Notes: a model not told the origin generated them from the sequence alone. Positions 1 to 12,345 are shown, counted from the stretch's first letter. The stretch is DNA of 64,000 nucleotides from Acheta domesticus (GCA_031308135.1 JAHLJT010003656.1:73550984-73614983); one strand, 5' to 3'. A program made the numbers and translations.

Positions 1-680
1 CGTGAGGGAGTGGATGAGACAAGAAAGGTTTGGGTGGGTAAGAATAAAGAGGAAGTAGGAGGGTAAGATTCGAATGGACGTGAGAAGGAGGGATTTGGCG
101 GGACAAAAAGTAACTGGGCGGAAGAAGGAGGGACTGGGCGGAAGAAGGAGGGACTGGGCGAAGGAGGGACTGGGCAGAAGAAGGAGGGGCTGGGCGGAAG
201 AAGGAGGGACGGGACGGAAGAAGGCGGGTCGGGTTGGGTGGGACAAGGAGCGACTGGGCGGCGAGAAATGTAAGGGTTGGATGCGGGACGAGACGGAGCG
301 AAGCGGATCGTGACGGGGCGAATGGGGTGGAGGGGCACAGACCACTGGGACGGAGGGAAAGCGGGAAGAACATGGGCGAGCTACACGGGACGGAATAAGA
401 CGGGACGAGGCGAGGCGGAACGAGGCTGAGCAGGGAGGCACGGAGCGGAGTTGAACGACGCCACGTGGGGTGAGGTGAACGGAGGCGTGGGCGGGAGCGG
501 GGGCGGGGGCGGGGGCGGCCGCCGTAGGGCCAATCTGCATAATCTCCTGCTGGAATTAGACGCCGGCGAGGCGCGAACGCCTGAAGACGCTGGCTGCCTC
601 GCAGACGACGCCAAGGCGCCGCACCGCTACTGCCGCCAAGGCGGGAGGCGACGGGAGCGGACAGACGCCACAGAGGCAGA
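1..680. repeat. G-rich/purine-rich GC block with 20-bp minisatellite
   Basis: The + strand is strongly G- and A-rich. Positions about 112-235 hold roughly six tandem copies of a 20-bp unit of the form ACTGGGCGGAAGAAGGAGGG, with small deletions in some copies. Further right the sequence becomes a degenerate GGGACGGAGCG pattern, and near 490-520 a run of GGGGGC units leads into a GCGGCCGCCG stretch. Frames are open on both strands only because stops are rare in this composition, so I do not call a gene. G-runs make G-quadruplex formation on the + strand plausible (inference). Confidence 0.7.
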
Positions 681-1150
681 AAGATAAGCAAATAGAATTA
701 CAGAAGAATAAGAAGGGTTAGAGAATGACGGAGAGGCTGCGAATGGTAGCACGAGACAACAGCAAGATGGAAGAAAAAGTTCGGAAAAAAACAACAACGA
801 AGTTTTAGGGACGAAACTTAAGCAAAATGAAGCGATAAAAGAAAAGGGGACTCCCTTAAACTCGGCAAAAGGATAGGGAAATGGAATGTGAAGCAACGGA
901 AATAATTTACGACCGAGCACAACCCAAACGAAATTAAAAGACGAAAAGAAAGTGACGCAAGTGGTTGAGAAACAAGAATCAAAATAGATAAGGGAGATAG
1001 TGGATAAGTGGATTAAAAACAAGCGGACTAAAAATGCGTTCGAGCAGAGGAAACGGCGGCGAGAAGGCAAGAAGGGTGCCGTACCCAGGAAAAACTAAAG
1101 AAGACAGAAGGAAGAGCTAGGAGCTCAGGAGCGCGGGGACTGAGGAAGGG
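680..1150. other. Purine-rich spacer, no gene seen
   Basis: An A/G-rich stretch without an identifiable element. The minus-strand frame across it (147 codons) is F/S/L-rich because the plus strand lacks pyrimidines. It shows no motif and I do not support it as coding. Confidence 0.5.
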
Positions 1151-1560
1151 AGCCGAGTTAGTTAAGGGCGTGCCGAGGCAAGGGCGGCGGCAGCAGCGCG
1201 CCCAGATAAGGGAGCGGGCGAGCGAAGGGCTGATGGACGGCGCGCGCCCTAGCAGGTGTCCGGGGTCACGAATTAGGGTGCAGTCCGTACGCGTTTACTG
1301 CCGCCTCCATCACCCACCGTCCTCCCCTCCTATCCCTTTCCCGCTCCTTTATTCTCCTCCCCCCACTCACCCGCGCCTCGCCGAGCAGCTCCGCGCGCGC
1401 CGCTGTCTTTGAAGTGAAATATTCCGTTCGGCAGAGTTCCGAAGATACTCCGTCTTACACGAAAGCAGATTAAGAAGTTCCTCCGGCAGCGGCCTGGTGG
1501 AGCGAGCGCTGGAGCGGGCGCACAGCCTCCGGCGGAGGCGGTCGTGGGGAAAGGTAGTGA
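1150..1560. other. CpG-rich, mostly non-repetitive patch
   Basis: Dense in CpG with mixed G- and C-runs (GCGCGCGCC, CCGCGCCTCGCC) and without the tandem structure of its neighbours. It could be an unmethylated CpG island or promoter, but no TATA box, initiator or first exon can be assigned. Confidence 0.4.
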
Positions 1561-1639
1561 GACGGGCTGGGGCAGGAAGAGGAGGAGTGTGAGGCTGCAA
1601 AGGGTTGCAGCACTCACCGTCACGACACGCTACGCGACT

Positions 1640-3150
1640 CTCAAAATCATATGCTTTGCTCCTCTCCGTCCCGCAAAATCAAACTCACTTGCTTTGCTAC
1701 TCTCCGGCCCTGCACTCCCACCCCATCCCACCTGCTTTGCTCCCCTCCTCCTTGCCCAACCCAAGTCATCTGCTTTGCTTCTATCCCCCCCGCCCGATCC
1801 AAGTCATCTGCTTTGCTCCTATCCGCCCCGCCCAACCCAAGTCATCGGCTTTGCTCCTATCCGCTCCGTCCAACCCAAGTCGTCTGCTTTGCTCCTATCC
1901 GCCCCGCTCAACCCAAGACATCTGTCTTTGCCCCTCTCTTCTCCGCCCCGATGACTCTACTCACTTGTTTTGTTCCTCTCCGGCCTTCCTTCCCCCAATC
2001 CCCTACCCACCTGGCTTTACTCCTCTCCTCCCCGCCCAACCCAATTTAGCTGCTTTGATCCGCTCCGCCCAAATCCAACTCACTTGCTTTGCTTCTCGCC
2101 GGCCCTGCCCTCCCACCCCGAACTCCTCCCTCCAAACTCAATCTCCCGCTTTTCTCCTCTCCTCCATGTCCAATCCCAACTCACCTCCTTTGCTCCTCTC
2201 CGCTCCCAACGAACCCATCTTATTTGCTTTGTTCCTCGTCAGCTCTGCCCGCCCAACCCCTACCCATCTGCTTTCCTCTCTCCGCACCTTCCATCTTCCC
2301 GCTCGTACGGGAGTGTGATGGACACGGTGAGAGCCGCGACGCAGGATGTGTAGCGTTGACGGCAGAAGGTGGGGGGATTGGCGCGGGAGCGGACCTCTAA
2401 AATAGAGCTGGAGCCGGAGTGCGAGTGCGTGGAGGGAAGGAGAATAATTACGGAGTGTGGGGGCGACAAGGGTGGCAAGCGCAGCATGGTGAAGCGAGGT
2501 GTAACCGGTTGGGGGGTGGCGAAGAAGATGCGGAACAGGGCGATGAGAGCGGACAGGGAGAATGGGGTGGGTGGTTCGGGGAGTATGGGGTGGCGCGGAG
2601 GAGGGTGGGACGGTAATAATGGCAAGGCGGATGGGATGGGATAGAAAGAAACGGAGCGGGTCATGACGGAATTAAATGGGATGAGGTGGAAGAGAACGAG
2701 GCATGGTGGAGAGGAAAGGGATTGGGCGGAGAGGACAGGAGTAAAGCAGTTGGGAGGACAGGGCCGGAAAGGAACAGAGCAGGATGAGTTGGATTGGCCG
2801 TGGCGGAGAGGACAGGAACAAAGCAGGTGAGTTGGGTTGGGCGGGACAGAGAGGAGCAGGTGAGGTGTTGGGCGGGAAGAGAGCAACAAAGCGAATTAGA
2901 TGTGGGCGGGGAGGAGCAGAGCAGATAAGTTGGCGGTGGGCGAGGAGGAGTAAGAGCAAAGCAGGTGAGTTGGCATTGGGCAGTGCGGACAGAAGCAAGC
3001 AGATGGGCGGGTTTGGGAGGGCAGGGCCGGAGAGGAGCAGAGCACGTGAGTTAGTTTGGGTAAGGCAGAGAGAAGCAAAGCAAGTAAGTTGGGTTGGGCG
3101 GGCGGGCAGGAGCAAAGAAGGTGAGTTTGAGCGGCGCGTGGCGTGGCAGT
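1640..3150. repeat. Large inverted minisatellite (two opposed tandem arrays)
   Basis: The left arm (about 1640-2290) is a pyrimidine-rich tandem array with a degenerate 33-38-bp unit built on CTTTGCTCCTCTCCG followed by CCCAACCCAAGTCATCTG-like sequence. The right arm (about 2570-3140) carries the same array in reverse complement, with units such as GGAGCAAAGCAGGTGAGTTG. About 280 bp of other sequence lie between. Translating either arm in its pyrimidine-rich direction gives the same recurring peptide pattern (P-x-x-L/I-C-F-A/C-L-L-L-S-A), which confirms that the arms are opposed copies. The long open frames here are by-products of the repeat. Confidence 0.75.
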
Positions 3151-3399
3151 GAGAGGCGAGACGGCGAATGTCTACCCCTTCCCTTCTTCCTTTTCCTGAA
3201 CACAAATCGAGCGAGTGTCTTCTATCCTCCAACGCTAGCAGACGCTTCTTTCTCCTCGTCAATCCCCGCTCGCAGACACGTGGAAGCGCAGCGCCCCTCT
3301 TATTTCTACGCGCCAAACAATTCTGCGTTTTCTCAGGCGCGGAGACGAAGAATATTAGTCTCTGAACTCACGTCCCCTTCAGGTCAGCTTCTGGCCGAA

Positions 3400-4850
3400 G
3401 CATAGAGTAAGAGTAGACATCCTTAGTCTATGGCCCAAGGAACCAACATGACAAACAACTTTTGTCCTGGTACTGCAACGTTAAATCATTGCATGCATGA
3501 ATTATGGTGGTATTACGAAGTAAAATATATAGTATAGTAAAACGTTTATTACACAACACACTTTCACTCTGAAAACATAGGCTTTTGCCCAATGTAATAA
3601 TGGTGACGATATGTGTACTTCCAAGTAGATTGAATGGTAAACAATTAGGTGAGTTAGAAATGAAACAATTAGGTAGGTGTAGAAATTATTCGCATTACGT
3701 AACGGAAATATATTCTCACATTATTACATTATATTTCCATATTACAGACTCGACAGTCTACGCTACATTTTTGTTAGAGCTCGGATATCAATGAAACACC
3801 GTTCAGCTCTAAAGGGACATTACAATATTTCAAGGCGTGTGTACAGTTAATATCCTCTAGTGTAAAACATGATGAATACCGCCGAAAGAGTATTTTTCTT
3901 TGAGATCAATATATTAACTTTAACTTATGGAACTCGGAGAGTTAATCTTGTAACCCAGAGGAAAGGGATATTTGAATATAGTGTTCAACAAATCATGGAA
4001 AATGGTGGAAAATATCGTATTCAACAAATCAAGTTAATGGAGCAAGCGCGGCGCTCTCAAATCGTGTCATTGATAATGGAAAATGCATTGGCCAACAAAT
4101 CAGTTAAATGCTCAATCCTTTTGTAACACGAATAAGAAACTTGAAAAATATGTAAGTTACTTTCTGTATCACAGGAGAATAGACATTTACACGGATACAT
4201 TCGAAAAAATTAATTTGCTTTTCAGCGCAATTGCTGGCAAACTGGCCTGCATCATAAGTAAATCAAACACGAAAAGTCAACTAACAGAAAATTCGATACT
4301 CTATGACACGCACAGGCACAGGAACGGTCATTATACATTCGTACACACAGCATGCAAACGTACCAGACAGTGCCGAATCTACGGTAAAAAAGTTAGAAAA
4401 TACCAACATCCATGCGCATTGGTTGTTTTTCATAAAATTGAAATTCATTTCCGTTGACTGTAGAAAAAATAGAGAGAGGAAAATGTGTTTTCTTGGCCAT
4501 GTTCTGGGACCTGACTGCTTCATGTTTAAAATAATAGAAAAGGAAATGAAATAAAATGGAGGAAGAGAAGAAAACAAGTTAGGATATTCTAACGGACATG
4601 GAACGTCACAGCAACTAACGTATTGCGAATGTGTACGAAAGAGACGTTTCAAAAATAGGAATACCATTTTGAACACTAACACAATTCATTTAAACGGAGA
4701 AAGAAGAAAGAAGGAAAGGAAAAGATCATGGAAAAGTAACGATGTGTAGTGGATGTCACCGCGCCACGAAGTAAATGGAGTCCGCTTCGCCCACCACAGA
4801 CTCCACACCAGCTGAGCAGCGCGTCCCAGTGGAAAGCGTGACTGCGGTTG
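3400..4850. other. AT-rich unique spacer
   Basis: No gene or transposon is recognised. A small local triplication of CAACAAATCA with partly similar flanks occurs at about 3987, 4020 and 4091. Open frames here are short and unremarkable. Confidence 0.5.
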
Positions 4851-6000
4851 CGCTACAGGTCTCCCCCAGATGCGCCACACAATTCTCTCATTGAATCACG
4901 GCACCGACCTCTGCACCGCTGTCCCTTTCGCTGTCAACACCACCCACTGCTCCTCGGCCCTCCCCCCCAATCACCCACGCCTCCCCACGCTTCACATCGC
5001 CGCCCCGTCCCGTCCACCCGATTCGTCCACCGTCCGCCAATCCACACAGCCCGCCGCCCGCGCCACACCGTTGCCATCCTCCTCGCTTCTCCCCTCCTCG
5101 GCCGCCCCTCCCGCCCCCGACTTCCTCGCCTCGTATCCCTTCACACCACCCCGCTCCGCCATGCTGCTCCCCACTACGCGTCACCTCGCTTCGCTCCGCT
5201 CTATCGTCACTCTCTACCCCGCACCGCTCGTCACCGCTTCGCTCAGTCCCGCTGTAAACCTGCCACACTCCACTCTCCCGTTCCACCCCCGCCTCGCTCC
5301 ATTCCGTCCCCTCTCCATTCCACCCCCCCGATCCCCTCCACTCCGACGCGCTCCTACCCGTTCCACCCCGTACCGCTCTGCCTCGCCCCCTTCCACTCGC
5401 CATGCTCCGCCCCGCCCCGTTCCATCCTGTCTTACTCCACCCCGCCCGACTCCGGCCCCTCCACCCCCTGGCTCTACCCAGCCCCCGCTCCACCCCATCC
5501 CCTCTCCGTTCCACCCGGGCCCGTTTCACTCCCCTCCACTCCTCCCCGCACTGTCCCGCTCCGCTCTGACCCGCCCGTTCCGCTCCACTCCGTCCCGCTG
5601 CACTCCGTCCCGCTCCACTCCGCCCCGCTCCACTCCACCCCGCTCCACTCCGCCCCCGCTCCACTCCGCCCCGCTCCACTCCGCCCCGCTCCACTCCGCC
5701 CCCGCTCCACTCCGCCCCGCTCCACTCCGCCCCCGCTCCACTCCGCCCCCCGCTCCACTCCCGCCCCGCTCACTCCGCCCCGCTCCACTCCGCCCCCGCT
5801 CCACTCCGCCCCGCTTCCAGTCCGACCCGCCCCGCTCCGCCCCGCTCCACTCCGCCCCCGCCCCACTCCGCCCCGCTCTACTCCGCCCCGCACTACCCCG
5901 TTACGACCCGCTCCGCTTCGAACTGCCCCGCCTCCACTCCTCCCCTCGCCGCTACACTCCACCTCGCTTCACACCACCTTGCCATGCCCCGCTCCGCCCC
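4850..6000. repeat. C-rich minisatellite block (15/16-bp unit)
   Basis: The + strand is C-rich. The core, about 5560-5870, is a tandem array of the 15-16-bp unit CGCTCCACTCCGCCCC with indels. Flanking DNA back to 4870 and forward to 6000 consists of looser CCRCTCCG/CACCCC repeats. Frames of 448 and 587 codons on + and 268 on - run through it at once and translate to P/R/S/T-rich or G/R/S/E-rich low complexity, the signature of a repeat rather than a gene. Confidence 0.75.
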
Positions 6001-6430
6001 GCTCACCCTTTGCCCGCTGCCGCGGCCGGTCGCCTCGCCGCCCATTCCCGGCCCCGTCGCTTGCCGCCTGCAGTCACCCCCTCCCCCGACCTCGCTTGCC
6101 GCCCGCGTGGGCCACACTCTCCGAAGCGGCGCAGCTGCAGCCTGTGGGACGCAATCCCGGCGGCCGCGGCGATGAAGTCATCCGAACGAGATAGTTGTCG
6201 ATTTCCGGCCCCCGTACGCGCCGCGCGAGCAGCGGCTCCAGCGCCAGTGCGTGCGCTCGTGCGTGAGCGGAGGGAGGGGGGGAGAGGGAGGCTGCCTCCT
6301 CGCGAGCAGGCCATAAGTCTCCATCAGGCGCTGCCCGCGACAGCCTCGGACGTCCACGTCCACGGCCGGCTGATGACTCCGGGAGCGATGGCGGCCAAAC
6401 ATGCCACCTGGTCCCTCAACGGAGACAAGG
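6000..6430. other. CpG-rich patch downstream of the C-rich array
   Basis: CpG-dense, less repetitive sequence (GCCGCGGCCGG, CGGCGGCCGCGGCG, CGTACGCGCCGCGCG) ending just before a SINE-A copy. No promoter element or exon can be assigned with confidence. Confidence 0.35.
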
Positions 6431-6437
6431 TCTTTTA

Positions 6438-6950
6438 TAAGATGGTTATCACTGCAGTGCCTATGACCGGGAGGTCCCAGGGCCCGAGTCCTGAGGGTGG
6501 CAGGATTTTCGACTCTAGATGGGTCGAGTTCAGTCGCTGGAGAGAGGGGAATTTTAGCGGCCGGCTGCTCTTATGGGCAGTTCTTTGTGGTTCCTCTAAC
6601 CAACACCAGGCGAATGCCGGAGCAGTACCTTAACAACGGGCATGGACCGCGCGCGATCTTTCCTACATGTTCCTTATCCTACCCCTTACATACACGCACT
6701 TATACTCACACTATCACAGGTGTCAGGTGACCAGTCGGAAGCTTAGAGCTTGTCCGGGCTGGAGCGGTGTCCCGCTGGTGGGAAATACCTGGTTGGGAAA
6801 CTCGCTGGCCGACAGGTAGGCCAGCGTCAAATCTCACCATCCAGCAGGGAAGATCGCCGCCACCTCCGGCGATAAAAACAAGTACCTCTCTTACGAAACT
6901 AATGACCTTTGCAGCCAATACGCTCTAATCACTAATCAATCACTCCAAGA
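6438..6950 (+). mobile_element. SINE-A copy, near full length (+)
   Basis: The most complete sense-strand copy of the main SINE family. It begins in the tRNA-like head (ACTGCAGTGCCTATGACC, GGAGGTCCC, a decayed box B GGGCCCGAGTCC) and continues through GGCAGGATTTTCGAC, the conserved body (GCGGCCGGCTGCTCT, CGAATGCCGGAGCAGTACC, GACCGCGCGCGATCTT) and a CA/TA-rich middle. It ends with a second conserved segment (GGTGACCAGTCGGAAGCTTA, TACCTGGTTGGGAAACTCGC) and a CTAATCAATCACTCC tail. Other copies confirm the segment order. The upstream box A is not clear here. Confidence 0.75.
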
Positions 6951-7177
6951 TGATGAGGGTTAAGGGCACTTCAACACCTTCTAAGGTCATTGGCAAACAG
7001 TCGTAAGAACACAAATCCAATGATAGAGTTATGCTTTAGTATTTTTAAAATACAAAGTAAAATGCGTGAAGAAAAGCAACGGTGTACAAAATGTCTACTT
7101 GTTATACGAAAAATCTGGGAGAAAATAAACAGGTGAACACTTAAAATTTGGTACATAAAATCCATATTAATCAGTAT

Positions 7178-7253
7178 GCCCCTCGGTTGGCTCACAAACA
7201 GCGTGCTAGCTTTCTGCGAAGATGTCCCGGGTTCGATTTCCGGCTGGGGCAAA
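7178..7253 (+). mobile_element. tRNA-like head of a second SINE family (SINE-B)
   Basis: A 75-nt tRNA-like module: GCCCCTCGGTTGGCTCAC at the 5' side, a box B-like GGGTTCGATTTCC, a T-stem CCGGG/TCCGG closing a 7-nt loop, and a 3' CTGGGGC whose last five bases pair with the first five (GCCCC). The anticodon arm pairs poorly and an A-rich stretch follows at once, which favours a SINE head or tRNA pseudogene over a working tRNA. A related copy lies at 40467-40542 on the minus strand, sharing the AGCGTGCT...CCCGGG..CG.TT layout. Confidence 0.55.
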
Positions 7254-7259
7254 AAATAA

Positions 7260-9425
7260 GAAGTAAGCTTTCTAATTAAAATCGTCTCAGAGTCTGTAGC
7301 TGTCTGACGAAATAAAAAGCTCAGGCAGGCCAAATTAGCTCGTTACGGTAATAAGAATACGTCCTTCTCGCCACACGTCTCCCTCACCCCCAGACGTGAA
7401 CAGTAAATAAGAACAGGACCCAGGCCTAGAAACACCGCTAGCCGGCAAAAGTCAGATTAGTCCGACCCTAAAATACCTAAAATATTATATACACACATAA
7501 ATTAGTGTAATCCTACCCTCTCAAATTATACTATAAATTTAATTTTCCCAGTAAGACATAAAAAGCCTGCAGGGCCTATTCCTGCAATTACTTACTTCCA
7601 TCTTACTCAATTGATATAACAACTAGCAAGGAACTCTCAGTCATGGGTTGTAAACCTCTGGTCTCTACATAAAGATCGCGAGGTGGCCTAACATACGCGT
7701 GTTTGAACGGCCAGCATTGGAACACGACATCCTCTACTGCTGGTAGAGCGTTCTACCGTTTTGTAGCAATAAGTAGCCAGTATAAGCAATGCAGGAGGTT
7801 GTGTTTAGATTCAGACCTCAGGTACATCCAAATAACTTCGAAAAGAATTCACCTAAGTGCACGCTAGGTCCAATCCAGGATTTTAAATAGAGATCATTTC
7901 GTGAACCCCTCCTAGAAATAACCAATCATTTAATAGGGGATAGGACAGCACTTAGTGATTATCAAGTGCCTAAAATACCTTGTGGAGCATCTCGTGGCAA
8001 AACGTACAAGGAGAAAAATCCATACCTAAATTATTTTTCTGGATCAAAGGAGAACGATCCTACTTCGAAAAAAATCTTATAGTCACATATCCAAGTCGTC
8101 ACACCCACAGAACAAAAGAAGGCAACGACAAAAATAAAATTGAAATGAAATGTTCTTCTTTATTTTCATTATAAAATATCTCTTTCTCGGAAGATTAAAG
8201 CACGAAGCAAACTCCAGTGAATATTCGATTTCCAATAATGGCTCAGAATTCAAGAAAAAAGTATGACCGAATTAATAATTTCCTTAATCGGTGAGCTACC
8301 AAATCAACAATTTATGAGCCCTGCCGTTTGGCTTAGCGCCTACCCAGTGTAATCGGCCAACCAATCTTCGGACCTTCCGGAACACTCGGATAGCGAGAGG
8401 CATTCATGTGCATGGTCCGAATTTATTCATTCACTGAACATTTTTATTTCATTGCGTACGAACTACGTCTCGGAACAAAATTACTTTACTTTAGTTGGAT
8501 GGTCGAGGCGATAGAAACGTGTACCGAACTATCTCCAGACCAAAACGATTTGATTCCAGAATTGTGTTAGTAACATTATCACATCTTCCTGTTAATTAAA
8601 ATGATAAAGGAATAAGCTTGATGTAAAAGATTCTAATTTTTAAAAAAATCAATCATTGTCTAGAATTTGGCAGGAGCTCTATTCAATTTATCTCCATCGT
8701 CGTCGATATTCTCATCGTGTTTTACGTCAAGTTAAACCTTTCGGTCATTCATCAGAGACTTGCCCACTACCTCTTTACACCTCTTTTCAATTCTCCGACT
8801 ATTCTCTCCTAAACACGTCACAGTAATCCATTTATATAATGCCATGATAAGGTCCATGATCACATACGCACACAGCTGCCACATTCATAATAAAATTACA
8901 TAACTAAAATTACTACAAACAAGAGAAAAATCAACGAAGGCCCATCGAATATTCCAAATACTCCCATCATGAATCCTTCATAAGCCCTTACGTAGTCAAG
9001 TCCCAAGCATTGTTTATCAGATATTCAGCTACCTGAAGGCCAATCACTTTCACATGGACATGCAGTTCTTTCTAGGGGAAAACGTAGAACTCTACGATGG
9101 AATTTTTTTCTCATGTTATAATTGCTTTTTTGCACAATAAACATCCGTAACGGCGCAAGTAGTATATATCACTGATATTTATTACTTGTTTTCGATTCTC
9201 AAGATTGCTCGTTTACTCACATGCGTAATTCAGATTGTCGTGTATATTGCAACGTTTGCGGAAGGTTGCAAGCTGAATACAGCAGAGTAAAATTAAAAAA
9301 AACAAACACGTTGCGCAGCAGCGGAGCCCAAGTTGCGCAAGCGTATGCTAGCGCTTTTGGCATGTCCGATGAAGTCTGTACAACGGTCTGTTACGGCGGC
9401 AGTGATGCCAATCTTCTCCTTCGCA
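7260..9425. other. AT-rich unique stretch, nothing recognised
   Basis: About 2.1 kb without a tandem array, long open frame or recognisable transposon end. The longest frame (7980-8174, +) is K/S/T-rich and shows no motif. Confidence 0.5.
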
Positions 9426-9431
9426 GCGACT

Positions 9432-9500
9432 GTTCATAGACATATTCCATCGTGATGACGAGCCTTGAGGGGCAAAGTTAGAAAAATCGCAGTGTAGTGC
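9432..9500. mobile_element. TTTGCCCC-type MITE, right-end fragment
   Basis: The sequence CATATTCCATCGTGATGACG followed by TTGAGGGGCAAAGTTAGAAA and AATCGCAGTGTAGTGC matches the right terminus of the intact element at 52243-52506 (ATTCCATCGTG, TGAGGGGCAAAGTTATAAAA, TTGCACTACAGTG). The left half is missing or beyond recognition. Confidence 0.65.
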
Positions 9501-9704
9501 ATTGAGCAACCCAACACGACGCAGCTCTGCTCATTGCCAGGCGCCTCGTTTCTTCCTGGAGCCTGCGCCTCTACCTACGCTACGGCAGCCCGCCTTCCCA
9601 CAAGGCGAGCACTGGAGGCGGGGCTTCGAGGACAAGAGCCACGCGAACAATGCAGCGGCGAAGGCAACTGCACCTGGCCATGCAGTTGCGATCCCGTAAG
9701 GGAG

Positions 9705-9870
9705 GCTTCTTTAATCGTGAGGCCTTCGGTTCATCCGTGGCGGATCTTCGACACTACACTTGAGACAACACATTTAGGCAGCTCCCCAAGGTCAGTTTTT
9801 GCTAGGTTTCCCCGTTACTTATTCCCGCTTTGCCCATCCTACCCCCTTTTCTGCAGACAAGCAGTAATCG
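9705..9870 (+). mobile_element. Possible highly diverged SINE-A fragment
   Basis: The stretch AGGCCTTCGGTTCATCCGTG followed by GCGGATCTTCGACACTAC aligns with the box B and GGCAGGATTTTCGACACTAC segment of SINE-A if small deletions are allowed. The C/T-rich CCCGCTTTGCCCATCCTACC further on resembles the CTTCCTCTTTATCCTAACCC of the body. Divergence is high and the call is weak. Confidence 0.25.
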
Positions 9871-9959
9871 GCCATCTTTCACGTATTCGTGTTGGAGGGG
9901 CATACGCGGTCGTTGCCACAGAGTCAAGATCGGAAAGAGGTAAAAAGACACGCCACTAA

Positions 9960-11484
9960 TAGTAGTTGGGTTACACGAGCCGTAGTCTGGATGGTCTGAT
10001 CGATTGGTTGCGTGGGTGACTTCAATTCCAAGCGTACCTTGAACAATAGGCCACGATTCTCGCACGAGCCTTACTTCCCTATTATGTCTCAACGTACATC
10101 CTTGAGGATTTGCTGATACGCAAACCTCAATGGCCTATTCCCACCAAATAGGATGGCCGTTAGTACTACAAATACGCGGAGGTCACGGGTGTACCTTAGC
10201 TATGATACAAGAAGAAGGCTTTGTAGTATAATCCTCCAGTTTTGTTTTTCTGCGTATCTCGAACTCCTCTCTTTTGTTCAAGCTGATGCAATTCTCCTTC
10301 CTCAAATATGGTCGATTCGATGATGAAAGAAATTTGAAAGAATATTGAAAGAACATGGGACGCCTATTTGTTTTCGACAGACAACATGTATGGCGTCTTT
10401 CGTGATATTCTTTTAATACGATCAAACGTTTTTGGAATTTAGCTTCTTGCGAAAGCGCCACCTTGGTTTTTATAATAATTACTCCGTTACCTGTGAGTAA
10501 CTAAGCATGTAGTGACGAACGATTTTTCATATTGATAGAAATGCAGTAACTGAAGTTTTTGCAAGCTGTACTTCATAATTGTAACTTGTCCAGGAATTGC
10601 TAATTTTAAATGTAGATCTCCCACTTTATTTCGCTGCAAATAAGGCGAAGGCGACATTCATTGAAAATACCTATGTAATGCCGACGTAACCTTTACGGGC
10701 GCCAGAACCGGTAAAACTTCTTAAAGCATTTAAGTAGTATGAAATCACTCACCTATTTCAAAGAGGAAGGACAAAATACCCGACACATAAGAAATTTTTG
10801 TGTAGATGTTTTCAATATATTTTCGATCTTCGATTGCGTGTAGTTTCCAGCAAGCTGGCAAAGTCGAAGGGCTCCCTGCAAAGGCGATAATGGGTTGAAT
10901 TTCGTGAGCATGAACTTCGACACAGGAGCAAATGTCAATTGTAGGAATACACTGAACATCTGAATGCGAAGCTACAGATCATACATTTTCTGGTAAATGC
11001 GATTGATATTCATAATTATTCCTAGAAACAAAATTACACAGTATTACATTTATAATGTTATTTCAGTAATAAATTCCACGCCCCAGCAATCAACGGCAAA
11101 CATACGTACATTTGGTTCCTATATTATTGGTGGCATTTCATGTAACAGCCTCCACAATATATTATCGTAAATTAAATTTTCTAACTCCACAAATTTACAC
11201 TTTTATGTACTGTTGTCACATGCAACATTTTATCCAACATACACCAGTCTGTACCCACAACGCGACCGGCAAAACCACAAACAAAATCCGTCAGTTTCTG
11301 ATTATTTTCAGGATACATGTTCCCTATAGCGTATTCGTATTTGTGCGATGCAGTCCCACCCACACAAAGGCCAGCAAAGGACGAGCTAGCCCGCGTTTGA
11401 CCGGAGGGGTAATACTGAAATGTTACAGCTAAAACATCACATCCTAAACATGTATGGAGTATCTTTATACAATGTGGGTAATGG

Positions 11485-11490
<6 letters not shown>
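9960..11490. other. AT-rich unique stretch, nothing recognised
   Basis: No transposon end or coding frame can be supported. Short frames on both strands have no motif. Confidence 0.5.

Positions 11491-11526
<36 letters not shown>
11491..11526 (+). repeat. (TAA)n microsatellite
   Basis: Twelve tandem TAA units lie directly before a SINE-A fragment. Confidence 0.95.
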
Positions 11527-11527
<1 letters not shown>

Positions 11528-11534
11528 CTTTTTC

Positions 11535-11721
11535 CATTGTTTCTCCGATCAATACCAGGCGAATGCCAGAGCGAACCTTAACAAACGAGACACGGATCGC
11601 ACGTGATCATTCCTTCCTCATCCTGGTCCACTCTTCCCTCTACAAACACAGATTTACATTTACAAGCTCTACACACAAACACACACACACAATATATATA
11701 TATACACACACACATATATAT
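11535..11721 (+). mobile_element. SINE-A fragment with CA/TA microsatellite
   Basis: The body segment GTTTCTCCGATCAATACCAG, GCGAATGCCAGAGCGAACC, TTAACAAACGAGACACGGAT and a C/T-rich stretch match SINE-A in the sense orientation. The tract then runs into ACACAC/TATATA (about 11671-11721), at the point in the body where other copies also expand CA/GT. Head and tail are absent. Confidence 0.65.
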
Positions 11722-11996
11722 CGTGCATCGTGGACTGCAATAGAGGCACAACTCTAAAAATACGAAATTTGAATTAATGCCTCTCCAGAATTGCAGATTG
11801 GTCTACTTTCCAGCAGCAACAGACTACAGTATTCCACCAACAAATAGCGTAAGTGCGAATGCAAGAATGATGCATTTCAAAACAAAGTGAAAACTTTCAA
11901 CCCATTGATCTCAATGTCATGTATAGGGGTCGCAGAAGGGGGTGGTCCAGCGTCACTAGAGGAGTAGCTAGTCCCGGGCTGTTCAACAGGCGGTCT

Positions 11997-12009
11997 GGGG
12001 GGGGGGGGG
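11997..12009 (+). repeat. Poly-G run (13 G)
   Basis: A mononucleotide run inside a GC-rich segment (GTCTGGGG...GGCGCCCGTGG). Prone to length variation and sequencing error. Confidence 0.9.
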
Positions 12010-12345
12010 CGCCCGTGGCCCGCTGTACCATTTATTGTGGCCCGCGAAAGGTTATTAGTCAAAATGAAAGTCCCTTTCATCCATGTCGAGCGAGATCATT
12101 ATGCACCTAGTACCCGGCCGTCCACACTCATTTTAATGTAAAAGTAGGTTAAGTTTAGATTCAAGAATTTTTTTTTAGTAAATTGAGAAATTCAAAATCA
12201 CCTCAATATTGTAGCGTCGTGGTGCGCTCAAACGGTGGCTACCTGCGCAGAGCAGGATGTTGAACAAAGGGCGCGGAGGATAACGCATTGGGAATTTCTG
12301 CCTAGCGCGGATACGGCGCGGAGGCAATGCGGGCGGCGAAAGGCC

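Noticed and set aside
4848..6633. 448- and 587-codon plus-strand frames as a proline/serine-rich protein gene
   Set aside because: They overlap each other and a 268-codon minus frame, and follow a 15/16-bp C-rich tandem repeat; the 587-codon frame also runs through a SINE. Composition explains them.
7178..7253. Functional tRNA gene
   Set aside because: T-arm and five acceptor pairs are fine, but the acceptor stem is short, the anticodon arm does not pair and a related copy at 40.5 kb has a SINE-like body.
11491..11526. Telomere-like repeat
   Set aside because: The unit is TAA, not an insect telomere TTAGG array; no TTAGG run was noticed in the window.
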